64,000 bases of DNA from Pseudomonadota bacterium (GTDB lineage: Bacteria; Pseudomonadota; Alphaproteobacteria; Acetobacterales; Acetobacteraceae): positions 1 to 64,000 of the forward strand of contig JAKAWQ010000005.1 in NCBI GenBank assembly GCA_021816925.1. Reading direction: 5' to 3'. Of this stretch, positions 37,612 through 46,840 are shown piece by piece. A program made the position numbers and the translations under genes. Below the pieces are notes generated by a model. The model did no database searches, had not been told where the DNA came from, and worked only from the letters and a program-made list of their open reading frames with translations. Within the stretch, counting starts at the first letter, position 1. Each line of letters opens with the position of its first letter.

Positions 37612-37688
37612 GCGCGGGACGCTGGCATGGCCATCATTTTGCCACAAGCCGCTTTCTTTCGGGGGCGTCCTGTCCCACATTGCGCTCC

Positions 37689-38111
37689 ATGCAGATTCAT
37701 GCGAGCTGCGCCGCCCGCGGCGGCGCAGGCGTGTTGTTGCTGGGGCCGCCGGGGAGCGGCAAGTCAGACCTCCTGCTCCGACTTTTCGATCACGGCTTTT
37801 CGCTCGTTGCCGACGATCGCGTCGAGATCGTGGAGGGTGTCGCGTTTGCGCCGACGGAGATCGCCGGCTTGATGGAGGTCCGGGGGTTGGGCTTGGTGCG
37901 GGTGCCCTTTACGGAGCGGGCACGTCTGGCGTTGGTCGTCGATCTCGGCGCGGCCGAGGAGCGGCTGCCGCGGCCGCTTCGCCACGCCCCGACCGGCCTG
38001 CCGTTGGTTGCGCTCGATGCGCGGTCGCCGTCGGCGCCGGCCCGCGTGCGGCTGGCGCTGGCCTGCGCCCTCGGGCACGTGGCCCAGGAAGCAGGAGCCT
38101 TCGCCGCATGA
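37689..38111 (+). CDS. hprK: HPr kinase/phosphorylase, short alphaproteobacterial form
   Basis: A 140-residue protein covering only the C-terminal kinase domain of HprK. The P-loop is GPPGSGKSDLLLR near residue 21. Acidic DDRVE and the family signature MEVRGLGLVRVPF follow. It should phosphorylate the regulatory serine of HPr, encoded three genes downstream. The short form without the N-terminal domain is usual in alphaproteobacteria. The stop overlaps the rapZ start. Confidence 0.92.
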   Translation: MQIHASCAARGGAGVLLLGPPGSGKSDLLLRLFDHGFSLVADDRVEIVEGVAFAPTEIAGLMEVRGLGLVRVPFTERARLALVVDLGAAEERLPRPLRHAPTGLPLVALDARSPSAPARVRLALACALGHVAQEAGAFAA

Positions 38112-39058
38112 GCGCAGACCCTGTCGCCAACGGCCTCAGGGTGGTCCTGGTCAGCGGCCTTTCGGGCAGCGGCAAGGCAACCATCCTGCATACGCTCGAA
38201 GACCTCGGCTACGAGGCCGTGGACAATTCGCCGCTGCCGCTGGTCGAGTCGCTGGTCAGCCGGGGCGAGCGGCCGCTGGCCATCGGCATCGATGCGCGGA
38301 CCCGCGGGTTCGACGCCAAAGCGGTGCTCGATACGCTGGCGCTCTTTCGCCGCAACCCCGCACTCGCCCCCTCGCTCGTGTTCGCCGAGGCCGACGAATC
38401 GGTACTGTTGCGCCGTTACACCGAAAGCCGCCGCCGCCACCCGCTCGCTCCCAGCGGCAAGGTAGCGGACGGGATTGCCGCCGAGCGCGCCGTTACCGCG
38501 CCGCTCCGGGCTGCCGCTGACCTCGTGATCGACACGTCGGAGACCTCGCCGACAGGGCTCAGGCGGCTGATCGGCGGGCATTTCGGCGCCGACGCCTCGG
38601 CGGGCCTGGCCGTAACCGTCGTCTCGTTCTCGTATGGCGCCGGCCTGCCGCGCGAGGCGGACCTCGTCTTCGACGTCCGCTTCCTGCAGAACCCCCACTA
38701 CATCCCCGCGCTCCGCCCGCTGAGCGGCCTCGATCCGGCGGTCGCGGCCTATGTCGCGGCGGATCCCGACTTTCCGGCCTTTTTCTCGCGCATTTGCGAT
38801 TTGCTCACGCTGCTCTTGCCGCGCTATCGACAAGAGGGCAAAAGTTACGTCACGATTGCCGTTGGATGCACTGGCGGGAGGCACCGGTCGGTGCACGTGG
38901 CGGAGCGGCTCCGCGAGGCTCTGGGGAAGGCGGGTTGGCGTGTGGAAACGACGCATCGCGAGCTCGCCGCACGGGCGGGGCCTGATGGCGAGGTGCGGAG
39001 CGATGTCCCGAGGAGGCCCGACAACCCCGTGTTGACGGATCGTCCGGCGCAGCCATGA
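38108..39058 (+). CDS. rapZ: RapZ-family nucleotide-binding protein
   Basis: A 316-residue RapZ/YvcJ protein. It has the P-loop GLSGSGKATIL, the segment DLGYEAVDNSPL, a second domain with FDVRFLQNPHYIPALRPLSG, and the C-terminal CTGGRHRSVHVAERL. Members are GTPases or RNase adaptors that link envelope-sugar metabolism or small RNAs to the phosphotransferase system. ATGA overlaps on both sides place it firmly in the hprK operon. Confidence 0.95.
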   Translation: MSADPVANGLRVVLVSGLSGSGKATILHTLEDLGYEAVDNSPLPLVESLVSRGERPLAIGIDARTRGFDAKAVLDTLALFRRNPALAPSLVFAEADESVLLRRYTESRRRHPLAPSGKVADGIAAERAVTAPLRAAADLVIDTSETSPTGLRRLIGGHFGADASAGLAVTVVSFSYGAGLPREADLVFDVRFLQNPHYIPALRPLSGLDPAVAAYVAADPDFPAFFSRICDLLTLLLPRYRQEGKSYVTIAVGCTGGRHRSVHVAERLREALGKAGWRVETTHRELAARAGPDGEVRSDVPRRPDNPVLTDRPAQP

Positions 39059-39477
39059 TCGGAATGGTCCTGGTGACGCATGGCCGCCTCGCCGAGGAGT
39101 TGCGGGCGGCCATGGAGCATGTTGTGGGCCAGCAGCGCAACGTGGCCACCGTCTGCATCGGCCCCGATGACGATATCGAGAACCGGCGCAGCGACATCGA
39201 GCACTGCATCGAGCGGGTGGACACCGGAGACGGTGTGGTGCTGCTCACGGACATGTTCGGGGGAACGCCCTCGAACCTCGCCATCTCGATGATGGAGCGG
39301 AAGGGCGTGGAGGTGCTGGCCGGCGTCAATCTGCCGATGCTGGTGAAGCTGGCCAAGGTGCGTTCCAACGAACCGCTCGCGGTAGCGGTCGATTGCGCCC
39401 AGGAGGCCGGGCGGAAATATATCGCGTCGGCCTCGCACGTCCTGCACAGCGGCAAGCTCAACGGCAGCGGCGGATGA
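39055..39477 (+). CDS. Mannose-family PTS EIIA component
   Basis: A 140-residue EIIA-Man-type protein. The phosphorylated histidine is in VLVTHGRLAEEL (His9), and the family motif DMFGGTPSNLA is present. No EIIB, EIIC or EIID partner is encoded nearby, so it probably serves in a regulatory phosphorelay rather than in sugar uptake. It overlaps both the rapZ stop and the HPr start. Confidence 0.93.
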   Translation: MIGMVLVTHGRLAEELRAAMEHVVGQQRNVATVCIGPDDDIENRRSDIEHCIERVDTGDGVVLLTDMFGGTPSNLAISMMERKGVEVLAGVNLPMLVKLAKVRSNEPLAVAVDCAQEAGRKYIASASHVLHSGKLNGSGG

Positions 39478-39770
39478 GCGCCTCCGGGGCAGAGCCTATG
39501 GTGCTCTGCCGGTCGGTTCTCATCCCCAATCGCCGGGGCCTGCATGCCCGTGCGGCAGCCCGCCTGGTGACGACGGCCGAGCAGTTCGGTGCGCTGGTCG
39601 AGGTGTTGAAGGACGGGCAGGCGGTGTCCGCGCGCTCGATCATGGGGCTGATGATGTTGGGGGCCGGTCCGGGCAGCGAGATCACGTTGCGCGCCGAGGG
39701 GTGGGACGCCAAGGAGGCGCTCGAGGCGATTGCCGCCCTGATCGAGTCCGGCTTCCATGAACAGGACTGA
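39474..39770 (+). CDS. HPr phosphocarrier protein
   Basis: A 98-residue HPr. The phosphorylated histidine is in RRGLHARAAARL, and the HprK target serine is in VSARSIMGLMML. An N-terminal extension of about nine residues precedes the core. It accepts phosphate from enzyme I, encoded next, and should be regulated by HprK upstream. Confidence 0.95.
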   Translation: MSASGAEPMVLCRSVLIPNRRGLHARAAARLVTTAEQFGALVEVLKDGQAVSARSIMGLMMLGAGPGSEITLRAEGWDAKEALEAIAALIESGFHEQD

Positions 39771-41610
39771 GGGAGCGGCATCCGCCCGAGGCGGCGCGCA
39801 GGGCGGCCGGGCGCCCCGGCGCTCTCCCGCCGCGGCTCCGAGCGAGCGGCGGTTCCAGGGCATTCCGATTTCCCCCGGCGTCGCCATCGGGCCGGCCTAC
39901 GGCAGCTCCGAGCCGGGCTCGGCCGTGACGCGCCAAAGGATCGCGGCGGCCGACATCGAGGCGGAAGGTGCGCGCCTTGAGGCGGCGATCGCGCAGTCGC
40001 GCAAGCAGCTTGCCAAGCTGCGTGCGCGGCTCGCGTTCCTGCCCGAGGACAGCCAGGCTGAGATCGGGCCGCTCATCGATGCCTATCTGCGCATGCTCGG
40101 TCCTTCCCGGCTGGTGCGCGGGGCCCACCGGCGCATCGCGGAGACGCTGGTAACGGCGGAGACGGCGGTGAACGATGAGGCCGAGGGGCTCGCCGGCGCG
40201 ATCCTCGCCACGCCCGGAGACGAGGTTACCGGGCGGCGCCGGCGCGCCGAGGAGGTGCACGAGATCGCGCGCCGTATCGTGCGCAACCTGACCCGCCAGC
40301 CGTTCCAGAGCTTCGCGAGCCTGCCCGAGGGGGCCGTGCTGCTGGCGGAGCAACTTCGTCCGGCGGACGCGGCGCTGCTCGATCCCGCGCGTATTGCCGG
40401 CGTCGCGGCGGCGGAGGGGGGACGCGAGGGTCACACGGCCGTCATGGTGCGCGCGCTCGGCCTTCCCGCCGTGCTCGGCGCCGCCGGATTGACCGAGGCA
40501 GTGCGGCCCGGGCAGCTTGCCATCGTTGACGGCACCGCCGGTACCGTCACGCTCGATCCCGGGGCGGGGAGCCTCGCCGCGGCGCGGCGCGCGCTCACTG
40601 CCTTCGCGCGCGAACGCGGCCGGCTCAGCAAGCTCAGGCGTCTGCCGGCGGAGACCCAGGACGGCCAGCCGGTCGAGCTGCAGGCCAATTTCGAGCTGCC
40701 CCGCGAGCTGCCGCTGATCGCCCACTCAGGGGCGGCGGGCATCGGGCTCCTGCGCAGCGAGTTCCTGTTCATGAATCGCGAGAGCCTGCCCGACGAGGAT
40801 GCGCAGGCCGAGCACTACCGCAGCGTGGTCGAGGCCATGGGCGGCGATCCGGTGACGATTCGCGTGCTCGACTGGGGCGGGGAGAAGGAGATCGAGGCGC
40901 TGGCCGCGGCCGGCGTCGTGCCGGAGTATGGCGATGCGAACCCGGCGCTCGGCATGCGCGGCATCCGCCTGCTGCTGCGCCAGGGCGAGCTGTTCGAGAC
41001 GCAGCTTGCCGCCATCCTGCGCGCGGCGATGGCGGGCCCGGTGCGCATCCTGCTGCCGATGGTGACGACGCTGTCCGAAGTGCGCGCCGCCCGTGAGGTG
41101 CTCGAGCGAGTGGTGCGGCGGCTGCGCCGCCGGGGCGAAAGGCTGCCGGAGCCGATGCCGCCGCTCGGGATCATGATCGAGACCCCCGGGGCCGCGCTTG
41201 CGGCGGACGCGCTCGCGCTCGAAACGGACTTCTTCGCCATCGGCACCAACGACCTTGCGATGTACACGCTGGCAGTCGATCGGAGTACGGCGGAGGTGGC
41301 GCCGCTCTACGACCCGCTGCATCCGGCCGTGCTGCGCCTGGTGCAGTTCGCGACCGAGGCGGCGCTGCGCATGCGGCGCCCGGTTTCGGTGTGCGGGGAA
41401 ATGGCGGCTGATCCGCACTTCATCCCGCTGCTGCTCGGGCTCGGACTACGCAGTTTCAGCATGAACGCGGCGGCCATTCCGCGTGTGAAACAGGCTATCC
41501 GCGCGCTCCGGGCCGATGATTGCGCGCGGTTCGCGCACCGCATCATGGAACGTGCGGACCCGGAGCAGATCCGGGCCCTGATCGACGGCTTTCCCCGCGT
41601 CGAGGCCTGA
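39757..41610 (+). CDS. ptsI: PTS enzyme I
   Basis: A 617-residue phosphoenolpyruvate-protein phosphotransferase. The histidine domain carries GREGHTAVMVRALGLPA (active His near residue 226). The PEP-binding TIM barrel has IGLLRSEFLFM, GIMIETPGAA and the C-terminal CGEMAAD. There is no N-terminal GAF domain, so it is PtsI- rather than PtsP-like. A 33-residue low-complexity extension precedes the core. The start overlaps the HPr gene by 14 bases. Confidence 0.95.
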   Translation: MNRTEGAASARGGAQGGRAPRRSPAAAPSERRFQGIPISPGVAIGPAYGSSEPGSAVTRQRIAAADIEAEGARLEAAIAQSRKQLAKLRARLAFLPEDSQAEIGPLIDAYLRMLGPSRLVRGAHRRIAETLVTAETAVNDEAEGLAGAILATPGDEVTGRRRRAEEVHEIARRIVRNLTRQPFQSFASLPEGAVLLAEQLRPADAALLDPARIAGVAAAEGGREGHTAVMVRALGLPAVLGAAGLTEAVRPGQLAIVDGTAGTVTLDPGAGSLAAARRALTAFARERGRLSKLRRLPAETQDGQPVELQANFELPRELPLIAHSGAAGIGLLRSEFLFMNRESLPDEDAQAEHYRSVVEAMGGDPVTIRVLDWGGEKEIEALAAAGVVPEYGDANPALGMRGIRLLLRQGELFETQLAAILRAAMAGPVRILLPMVTTLSEVRAAREVLERVVRRLRRRGERLPEPMPPLGIMIETPGAALAADALALETDFFAIGTNDLAMYTLAVDRSTAEVAPLYDPLHPAVLRLVQFATEAALRMRRPVSVCGEMAADPHFIPLLLGLGLRSFSMNAAAIPRVKQAIRALRADDCARFAHRIMERADPEQIRALIDGFPRVEA

Positions 41611-41990
41611 TGCCGAACGTGCGACATCCCGACCGGCTCGGCTTGCATCTGCGCGTGGTGCTGCGCGATCGCGCCGGCCATGCCGTGGCGGTGGGTCCCG
41701 GCAAGGCTGACCTGCTCGAGGCGATCGGGGAGACGGGCTCGATCGCTGCCGCCGGGCGGCGCCTCGGCATGAGCTACAAGCGGGCCTGGAGCCTTGTCGA
41801 GACACTCAACGCGATGTTCCGCGGTCCGCTTGTCGATGCGGCGAAGGGCGGTGCGCGTGGGGGCGGCGCTGTCCTCACGCCGCTCGGGGTGAAGATTCTC
41901 GCCGCCTATCGCACGCTGGAGGTGCAATCGGCGCGCGCGGGCCAGGCGCCGCTGGGTATCATTCGCCGCGCAATCGAGGCGGAGAAATAG
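41610..41990 (+). CDS. ModE-type winged-helix regulator
   Basis: A 126-residue protein with the N-terminal DNA-binding domain of ModE. It has LLEAIGETGSIAAAGRRLGMSYKRAWSLV, the characteristic helix-turn-helix, and LTPLGVKILAAYRTLE. The molybdate-binding domain of full-length ModE is absent, which is common in stand-alone forms. It shares a base with the enzyme I stop, so it may be read through from that operon. Its targets are unknown. Confidence 0.85.
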   Translation: MPNVRHPDRLGLHLRVVLRDRAGHAVAVGPGKADLLEAIGETGSIAAAGRRLGMSYKRAWSLVETLNAMFRGPLVDAAKGGARGGGAVLTPLGVKILAAYRTLEVQSARAGQAPLGIIRRAIEAEK

Positions 41991-42018
41991 CGCGTCCTGG
42001 CGGCTCGGCGCCGGCCGG

Positions 42019-43014
42019 TCACGGTCGAAGGACGATCTTTGCCGCGGCGACGCGCGCGGCGTCGAGGTCAGCGAAGGCGCGCGGCCCTTCGGCGAGATGG
42101 CGCTGTTCGATCCAGCCAAGCGGGCCGAAGCGCCTGGCGCCGAGGGCCGCCACAGTCTCGGCGAAATCGACCGGCGTGTAGCAATAAGAGCCGAGGAAGG
42201 TGATCTCCTGGAGCGTGATCCGGCGCACGTCGAGCCCGCCCGATCCGGGCAGAAGGCCGATATGGGCGATGGTGCCGCCGGGCGCCGCAAGGCGGCAGGA
42301 GGCTGCACGAGTGGCCTCTGCGGCGACTGCGTCGATCACGAGATCGATCGTGCCGGGCAATGGTTCGTCGCGGGTTCCGGGCGCGTAGGGGCGGAGCGGA
42401 CCGGCCGCGGCCACGGTTTGCCGGCGGAGCGGGCTGGTTTCGGCCACTGCGACGTCGCGCGCGCCGAAGTGCGAGAGGACGAGGGCAGCGGCGAGCCCGA
42501 TCGCCCCGCCGCCGAGAACGAGGCACCGGGAGGCGGCGAGCGGACGCGGCAGGAGCCGCGCGCCGATGCGCACCGCGTGCCAAGCCACCGCGATCGGCTC
42601 GGCAAGCGCCGCGTGCATTGGATCGAGTCCATCGGGAACGACGATGACGTTCGCTTCCGGCGCGCGCACGAGTTCGGCGAACGCGCCCGGGCGGGGCGGC
42701 ATCGAGAGAATCTGACGCTCGCGGCAAAGGTGCGGGCGCCCATCGAGGCAGACGAGGCAGCGACCGCACGGGACGAGTGGGTTGATGACGACGCGTTCGC
42801 CGGCACGCGGGCCGGTCAGCACCGTGCCGGCGGCCTCGTGCCCGAGCACCAGGGGCGGGGGACGGCGTTCGTCGTGGCCGTGGTAGGCGTGCATGTCGGA
42901 GCCGCAGATGCCCACGGCCTCGACCTTCACGAGCACCTCGTCGTTGCGGGGCACCGGGTCGGGCTCATCCTGGAAGGCGAGCGAAAGGGGGCCGGTATAG
43001 ACGAGCGCTTTCAT
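42019..43014 (-). CDS. Zinc-dependent alcohol/polyol dehydrogenase (MDR family)
   Basis: A 331-residue medium-chain dehydrogenase resembling L-idonate or sorbitol dehydrogenases. Catalytic zinc ligands are in GICGSDMH and GHEAAG. The structural zinc site is CGRCLVCLDGRPHLC. The Rossmann motif is LVLGGGAIGLAAAL. The start is the ATG at 43014. It is convergent with the ModE-like gene, with 28 bases between the stops, and downstream of the LysR gene on the same strand. Confidence 0.9.
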   Translation of the reverse strand: MKALVYTGPLSLAFQDEPDPVPRNDEVLVKVEAVGICGSDMHAYHGHDERRPPPLVLGHEAAGTVLTGPRAGERVVINPLVPCGRCLVCLDGRPHLCRERQILSMPPRPGAFAELVRAPEANVIVVPDGLDPMHAALAEPIAVAWHAVRIGARLLPRPLAASRCLVLGGGAIGLAAALVLSHFGARDVAVAETSPLRRQTVAAAGPLRPYAPGTRDEPLPGTIDLVIDAVAAEATRAASCRLAAPGGTIAHIGLLPGSGGLDVRRITLQEITFLGSYCYTPVDFAETVAALGARRFGPLGWIEQRHLAEGPRAFADLDAARVAAAKIVLRP

Positions 43015-43129
43015 GACGTTTCTCCCGGGCGGCGTCCCGTTCGGTTGCATTCAAGACGGCGACGGTCAAGCGCGGAGTCGAACTTCCATGGCCTCGCGAA
43101 CATGTCTTTCGATTGCGTGTCGGCAGGCG

Positions 43130-44056
43130 TCAGGCGAGAAGGTGGCTGATGCGGGCGATATCCGCCTGCATCTCAACGCTCAGCCAGTCGCGAATCGCGA
43201 GCGTAACGTCCTTGAGGGGGCGGGTACGTGGTGCCATCAGATGATAGGCGCGGCCGGTCGCCACGCGCCGGGAGGACGCCGGAACGAGCGTCCCCTGGCC
43301 GAGCGCATGCGAGACGGCCGAGACCCAGCCGAGCGCGATTCCCTGCCCGTTCATCGCCGCCTGCACGACCACCGCATAGTCGGAGAAAGCGACCGAGGTC
43401 GAGGCAGGTGTACGCGGGCCGCGCAGCGGGCCCCAGTAGCGGGCGAAGTCCTGCAATGGATCAGCGAACAGAAGGAGGGTGTGCGGCGTCTCGCAACCCT
43501 CTTCGAGCGAGCCGTTGTCGCGGAGATAGGCAGGGCTGCAGACCGGCACTACGAGTTCAGGGGCGAATTCCCAAGCATGGCAATCGGTGTTTTCGCCAGG
43601 CTGCATGCGCATGGCCAGATCGACGTTGCCGAACGGGCCGCGCAGCGTTCCGGAGATGAGCTGGAAGCGCAGATCGACTGTCGGGAAATCGCGATAGAAG
43701 CGCTGCATGCGCGGAATGAACCAATGGGTGACGAAAGCGGTGGAGAAGGAAAGCTCGACCACCTCCTTGCGGGTGCGCGCCGCGACGATCGCGGCCAATG
43801 CGCCCTCGATGCGCTCGAATCCCTCGCCCACGGCGCGGTAGAGGGCCTGGCCTTCCTCGGTGAGTACCAGGCCCCGCACGCTGCGCGTAAACAGCAGGAG
43901 CCCGAGATGCGTCTCGAGTTGTGCGATGCTTCGGCTGACCGATGGTTGGGTGACGTTGAACTCGCGCGCCGCGGCGCCGCAACTGCCGCAGCGGGCAGCC
44001 GCCTCGAACACCAGGAGCGAGCGGGCCGAAGGGATCAGCCTGCCGAGACCGGCCAT
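43130..44056 (-). CDS. LysR-family regulator of the peptide ABC cluster
   Basis: A 308-residue LysR protein of the GcvA-like type. The N-terminal helix-turn-helix has AAREFNVTQPSVSRSIAQLE. The effector domain has MRMQPGENTDCHAWEFAPELVVPV and VVQAAMNGQGIALGW. The start is placed at the ATG at 44056; a GTG at 44077 is also possible. The gene is divergent from the ABC importer with a perfect palindrome overlapping its start, so it most likely controls that importer and itself. Confidence 0.92.
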   Translation of the reverse strand: MAGLGRLIPSARSLLVFEAAARCGSCGAAAREFNVTQPSVSRSIAQLETHLGLLLFTRSVRGLVLTEEGQALYRAVGEGFERIEGALAAIVAARTRKEVVELSFSTAFVTHWFIPRMQRFYRDFPTVDLRFQLISGTLRGPFGNVDLAMRMQPGENTDCHAWEFAPELVVPVCSPAYLRDNGSLEEGCETPHTLLLFADPLQDFARYWGPLRGPRTPASTSVAFSDYAVVVQAAMNGQGIALGWVSAVSHALGQGTLVPASSRRVATGRAYHLMAPRTRPLKDVTLAIRDWLSVEMQADIARISHLLA

Positions 44057-44073
44057 ACGCTGAGCGTATGGCC
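44051..44073. promoter_or_regulatory. Perfect 10-bp palindrome, LysR-type box
   Basis: GGCCATACGC and GCGTATGGCC flank TGA with no mismatch. The core ATACGCTGAGCGTAT fits the T-N11-A pattern of LysR operators. It covers the start codon of the LysR gene and lies about 145 bases upstream of the divergent substrate-binding protein gene. Autoregulation is the simplest reading. Confidence 0.75.
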
Positions 44074-44215
44074 CCACTGAGAATTGTCAAGCTGACATGG
44101 CAGCCATCACCGGAGCAGACATGCGTTCGGTGTCCGGCGCGCGGGCGCGGGTGCGGGCGCGGCAGACGCCGGGAGGAGCTTTCACGTCGCCGCAAAACAA
44201 GGGGGCAGGAAGAGC

Positions 44216-45853
44216 ATGAGCGTTCAGGGACCGGATGAGGGACGTGACGGAATTGGGCCGGTGGCCCTGACCGAGATCGAGCGGAGCGCGCTCGGTGCGG
44301 CGCTCCGGCGTGGCGCGACGCGGCGAGAGCTTGCGCAATGGCTGGCAGCGGCCGGCCTCGGTGCCGTTGCCGCGACCGGCACAATCCGCACGGCTGCGGC
44401 GGCAGTTGCCGCGACCCCGAAGCGGGGCGGCGCAATCCGGGTTGCGGGAGAGGACACATCCACCGCCGATACGCTCGACCCGGCGCGCGCCAACAACTCC
44501 ACCGACTATTCGCGGCTTTTCATGTTCTACAACGGACTCACGGTGTTCGACCCGCATCTCGTGCCGCGACCGGAGCTTGCGCTCTCCGTCGAGAGCCGCG
44601 ATGCGACCGTCTGGACGGTCAAGCTGCGCAAGGACGTACACTTCCACGATGGCTCGCCATTCACCGCCGCCGATGTCGTTTTCTCCCTCTCTCGCCTGAA
44701 AGATCCGAAGACCGGATCGGTGGTGATCCCGCTGGCAAGCCAGATGAAAGAGATCAAGGCGACCGCGCCCGACGAGGTGAGAATCACGCTCGCCGCGCCG
44801 AACGCCGATCTGCCCTCGATCCTCGCCGTTTATCAGTTCGTGATCGTCAAGAACGGCACCACTGATTTCAGCAAGGGGATGGGCACAGGCCCCTTCATTT
44901 GCAAGCGGTTTACGCCGGGTGTGCGCTCAATCGGGATCCGCAATCCGAATTACTTCCGCTCGCCCAAGCCCTATCTCGACGAGGTTACATTCATTGGAAT
45001 CCCGGACGAGACGGCACGTATCAACGCCTTGCTTTCGGGGGAAATCGAGATTGCGGTCTCGATCAACCCGCGCTCTGCCCGCCAGGTCACGAGTACCAAG
45101 GGGTACGCGGTGATGGAGACCAAGGCCGGTGAATATACCGACCTGATCATGCGCCTCGATCTGCCGCACACCGGCAACCCGGACTTCGTCATGGCGATGA
45201 AGTACTTGCAGGATCGTGAGCGCATCAAGAGTGCAATCTTCCTGAATTACGCAACCATCGCCAATGATCAGCCCGTCGACCCGACGAACCCGTACTACTG
45301 CGCGGAGGTTCCGCAACGTCCCTTCGACCTTGATCGTGCCAAGTTTCATCTCAAGAAATCCGGTATGGCAAACACGACGGTTCCGATCGTCTGCTCTACC
45401 GCGGCGACAGGCTCGGTCGAGATGGCCCTGCTGCAGCAGGAGGCGGCTCGCAAGATCGGTCTCAACCTGGATGTCCGGCGGGTCCCCGCGAACGGCTATT
45501 GGTCCAACTACTGGCTCAAGTCGCCGATCGGCTACGGCAATATACTCCCGCGCCCGACCGCCAACATCCTCCTCACTCTCTTCTTCAAGTCCGGCGCACC
45601 ATGGAATGAGAGCCGCTGGAAGGATGCAAAGTTCGATAGTCTCCTGCGGCAGTCCCGCGCAGAGACCGACCTTGCCAAGCGCAAGGAGATGTATTGTGAA
45701 ATGCAAAGGATGGTCAGCGATCATGCCGGCATCGGCATCCCGGTCTTCATCAGTGAGCTTGACGCCCACGCAACGCGGGTTCACGGGCTTCATCCTGTTC
45801 CGACCGGCGATCTGATGGGCTACAACTTCGCCCAACATGTCTGGCTCGACTAG
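44216..45853 (+). CDS. ABC importer substrate-binding protein (peptide/opine family 5), Tat-type signal
   Basis: A 545-residue family-5 solute-binding protein. A long N-region is followed by a twin-arginine signal (TRRELAQWLAAAGLGAVAAT, Arg36-Arg37) instead of a Sec signal, so it is probably exported folded. The binding-protein fold follows: GGAIRVAGEDTSTADTLDPAR, then KLRKDVHFHDGSPFTAADVV, a standard family signature, and TGDLMGYNFAQHVWLD at the end. It is the first gene of the importer operon. Peptides, opines or other amino-acid derivatives are possible ligands. Confidence 0.93.
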   Translation: MSVQGPDEGRDGIGPVALTEIERSALGAALRRGATRRELAQWLAAAGLGAVAATGTIRTAAAAVAATPKRGGAIRVAGEDTSTADTLDPARANNSTDYSRLFMFYNGLTVFDPHLVPRPELALSVESRDATVWTVKLRKDVHFHDGSPFTAADVVFSLSRLKDPKTGSVVIPLASQMKEIKATAPDEVRITLAAPNADLPSILAVYQFVIVKNGTTDFSKGMGTGPFICKRFTPGVRSIGIRNPNYFRSPKPYLDEVTFIGIPDETARINALLSGEIEIAVSINPRSARQVTSTKGYAVMETKAGEYTDLIMRLDLPHTGNPDFVMAMKYLQDRERIKSAIFLNYATIANDQPVDPTNPYYCAEVPQRPFDLDRAKFHLKKSGMANTTVPIVCSTAATGSVEMALLQQEAARKIGLNLDVRRVPANGYWSNYWLKSPIGYGNILPRPTANILLTLFFKSGAPWNESRWKDAKFDSLLRQSRAETDLAKRKEMYCEMQRMVSDHAGIGIPVFISELDAHATRVHGLHPVPTGDLMGYNFAQHVWLD

Positions 45854-45880
45854 CGATTCCGATCCACCGGCGGCGGGATC

Positions 45881-46840
45881 ATGCGCAACCGCGTGATCCT
45901 GCGCCTGATCGGTGCGCGGATCGGAGCGAATCTGCTCCTGCTGCTGGCGATCTCGCTCCTCGTCTTCCTCGGCACCGAGCTTCTGCCGGGGAATGTCGCA
46001 GAGATCGTGCTCGGACAAGGCGCGACGCCGGCGGCGGTCGCCGCGCTCAGCGCCGCGATGCATCTCAACCAGCCGGCTCCGCTTCGTTACCTGCTCTGGC
46101 TCGGCGGCCTCGTCAGCGGGCATCTCGGCCATTCGCTCGTCAACGGCGATTCGGTTGCTTCTTTGATCGCAAGCCGCCTGCCGAACTCGCTTCTGCTGGC
46201 CGGCCTCACCGCGCTCGTTTCGGTTCCCGTGGCGCTTGCCCTCGGCATCACTGCCGCGGTCTGGCGCGGCACCCTTTACGACCGCATCGTCAACGTACTC
46301 ACGGTCGCCTCCGTCTCGGTGCCGGAATTCCTGGTAGCGACCCTGGCGGTGCTGGTATTCGCCGTGCGACTGCATTGGCTCCCTGCGCTCGCCTATCTCG
46401 GGGCCGCCGACTCGCTTGGTGGCCTTTTCCGCGTTTTCGCGCTTCCGGTGATGACGCTCTCTTTCGCGATCGTTGCCCAGATGGCGCGCATGACGCGGGC
46501 GGCTCTGGTCAATACGCTCGAATCCTCCTATGTTGAAATGGCGGTTCTGAAGGGCGCACGGCCGGCGCGGGTGGTATTGCGCCACGCACTTCCCAACGCG
46601 ATCGGGCCCATTGCGAACGCGATCGCGCTCAGTCTTTCTTTTCTTCTTGGCGGGATCATCATCGTCGAGACGATCTTCGATTATCCGGGCCTCGCGCGGC
46701 TGATGGTCGATGCCGTCTCGACGCGGGACATGCCGCTGATCCAGGCCTGCGCGATGCTGTTCTGCGCCTTCTACCTCCTTTTGGTGCTGATCGCCGACAT
46801 TGCCGCGATCCTCTCCAACCCACGCCTTCGTTTCCGATGA
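45881..46840 (+). CDS. ABC importer permease (DppB-like)
   Basis: A 319-residue permease with six predicted membrane helices. The N-terminal FLGTELLPGN motif is typical of DppB/OppB. The EAA loop is EMAVLKGARPARVVLRHALPNA. The start is 27 bases after the binding-protein stop and the end overlaps the next permease. Confidence 0.94.
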   Translation: MRNRVILRLIGARIGANLLLLLAISLLVFLGTELLPGNVAEIVLGQGATPAAVAALSAAMHLNQPAPLRYLLWLGGLVSGHLGHSLVNGDSVASLIASRLPNSLLLAGLTALVSVPVALALGITAAVWRGTLYDRIVNVLTVASVSVPEFLVATLAVLVFAVRLHWLPALAYLGAADSLGGLFRVFALPVMTLSFAIVAQMARMTRAALVNTLESSYVEMAVLKGARPARVVLRHALPNAIGPIANAIALSLSFLLGGIIIVETIFDYPGLARLMVDAVSTRDMPLIQACAMLFCAFYLLLVLIADIAAILSNPRLRFR

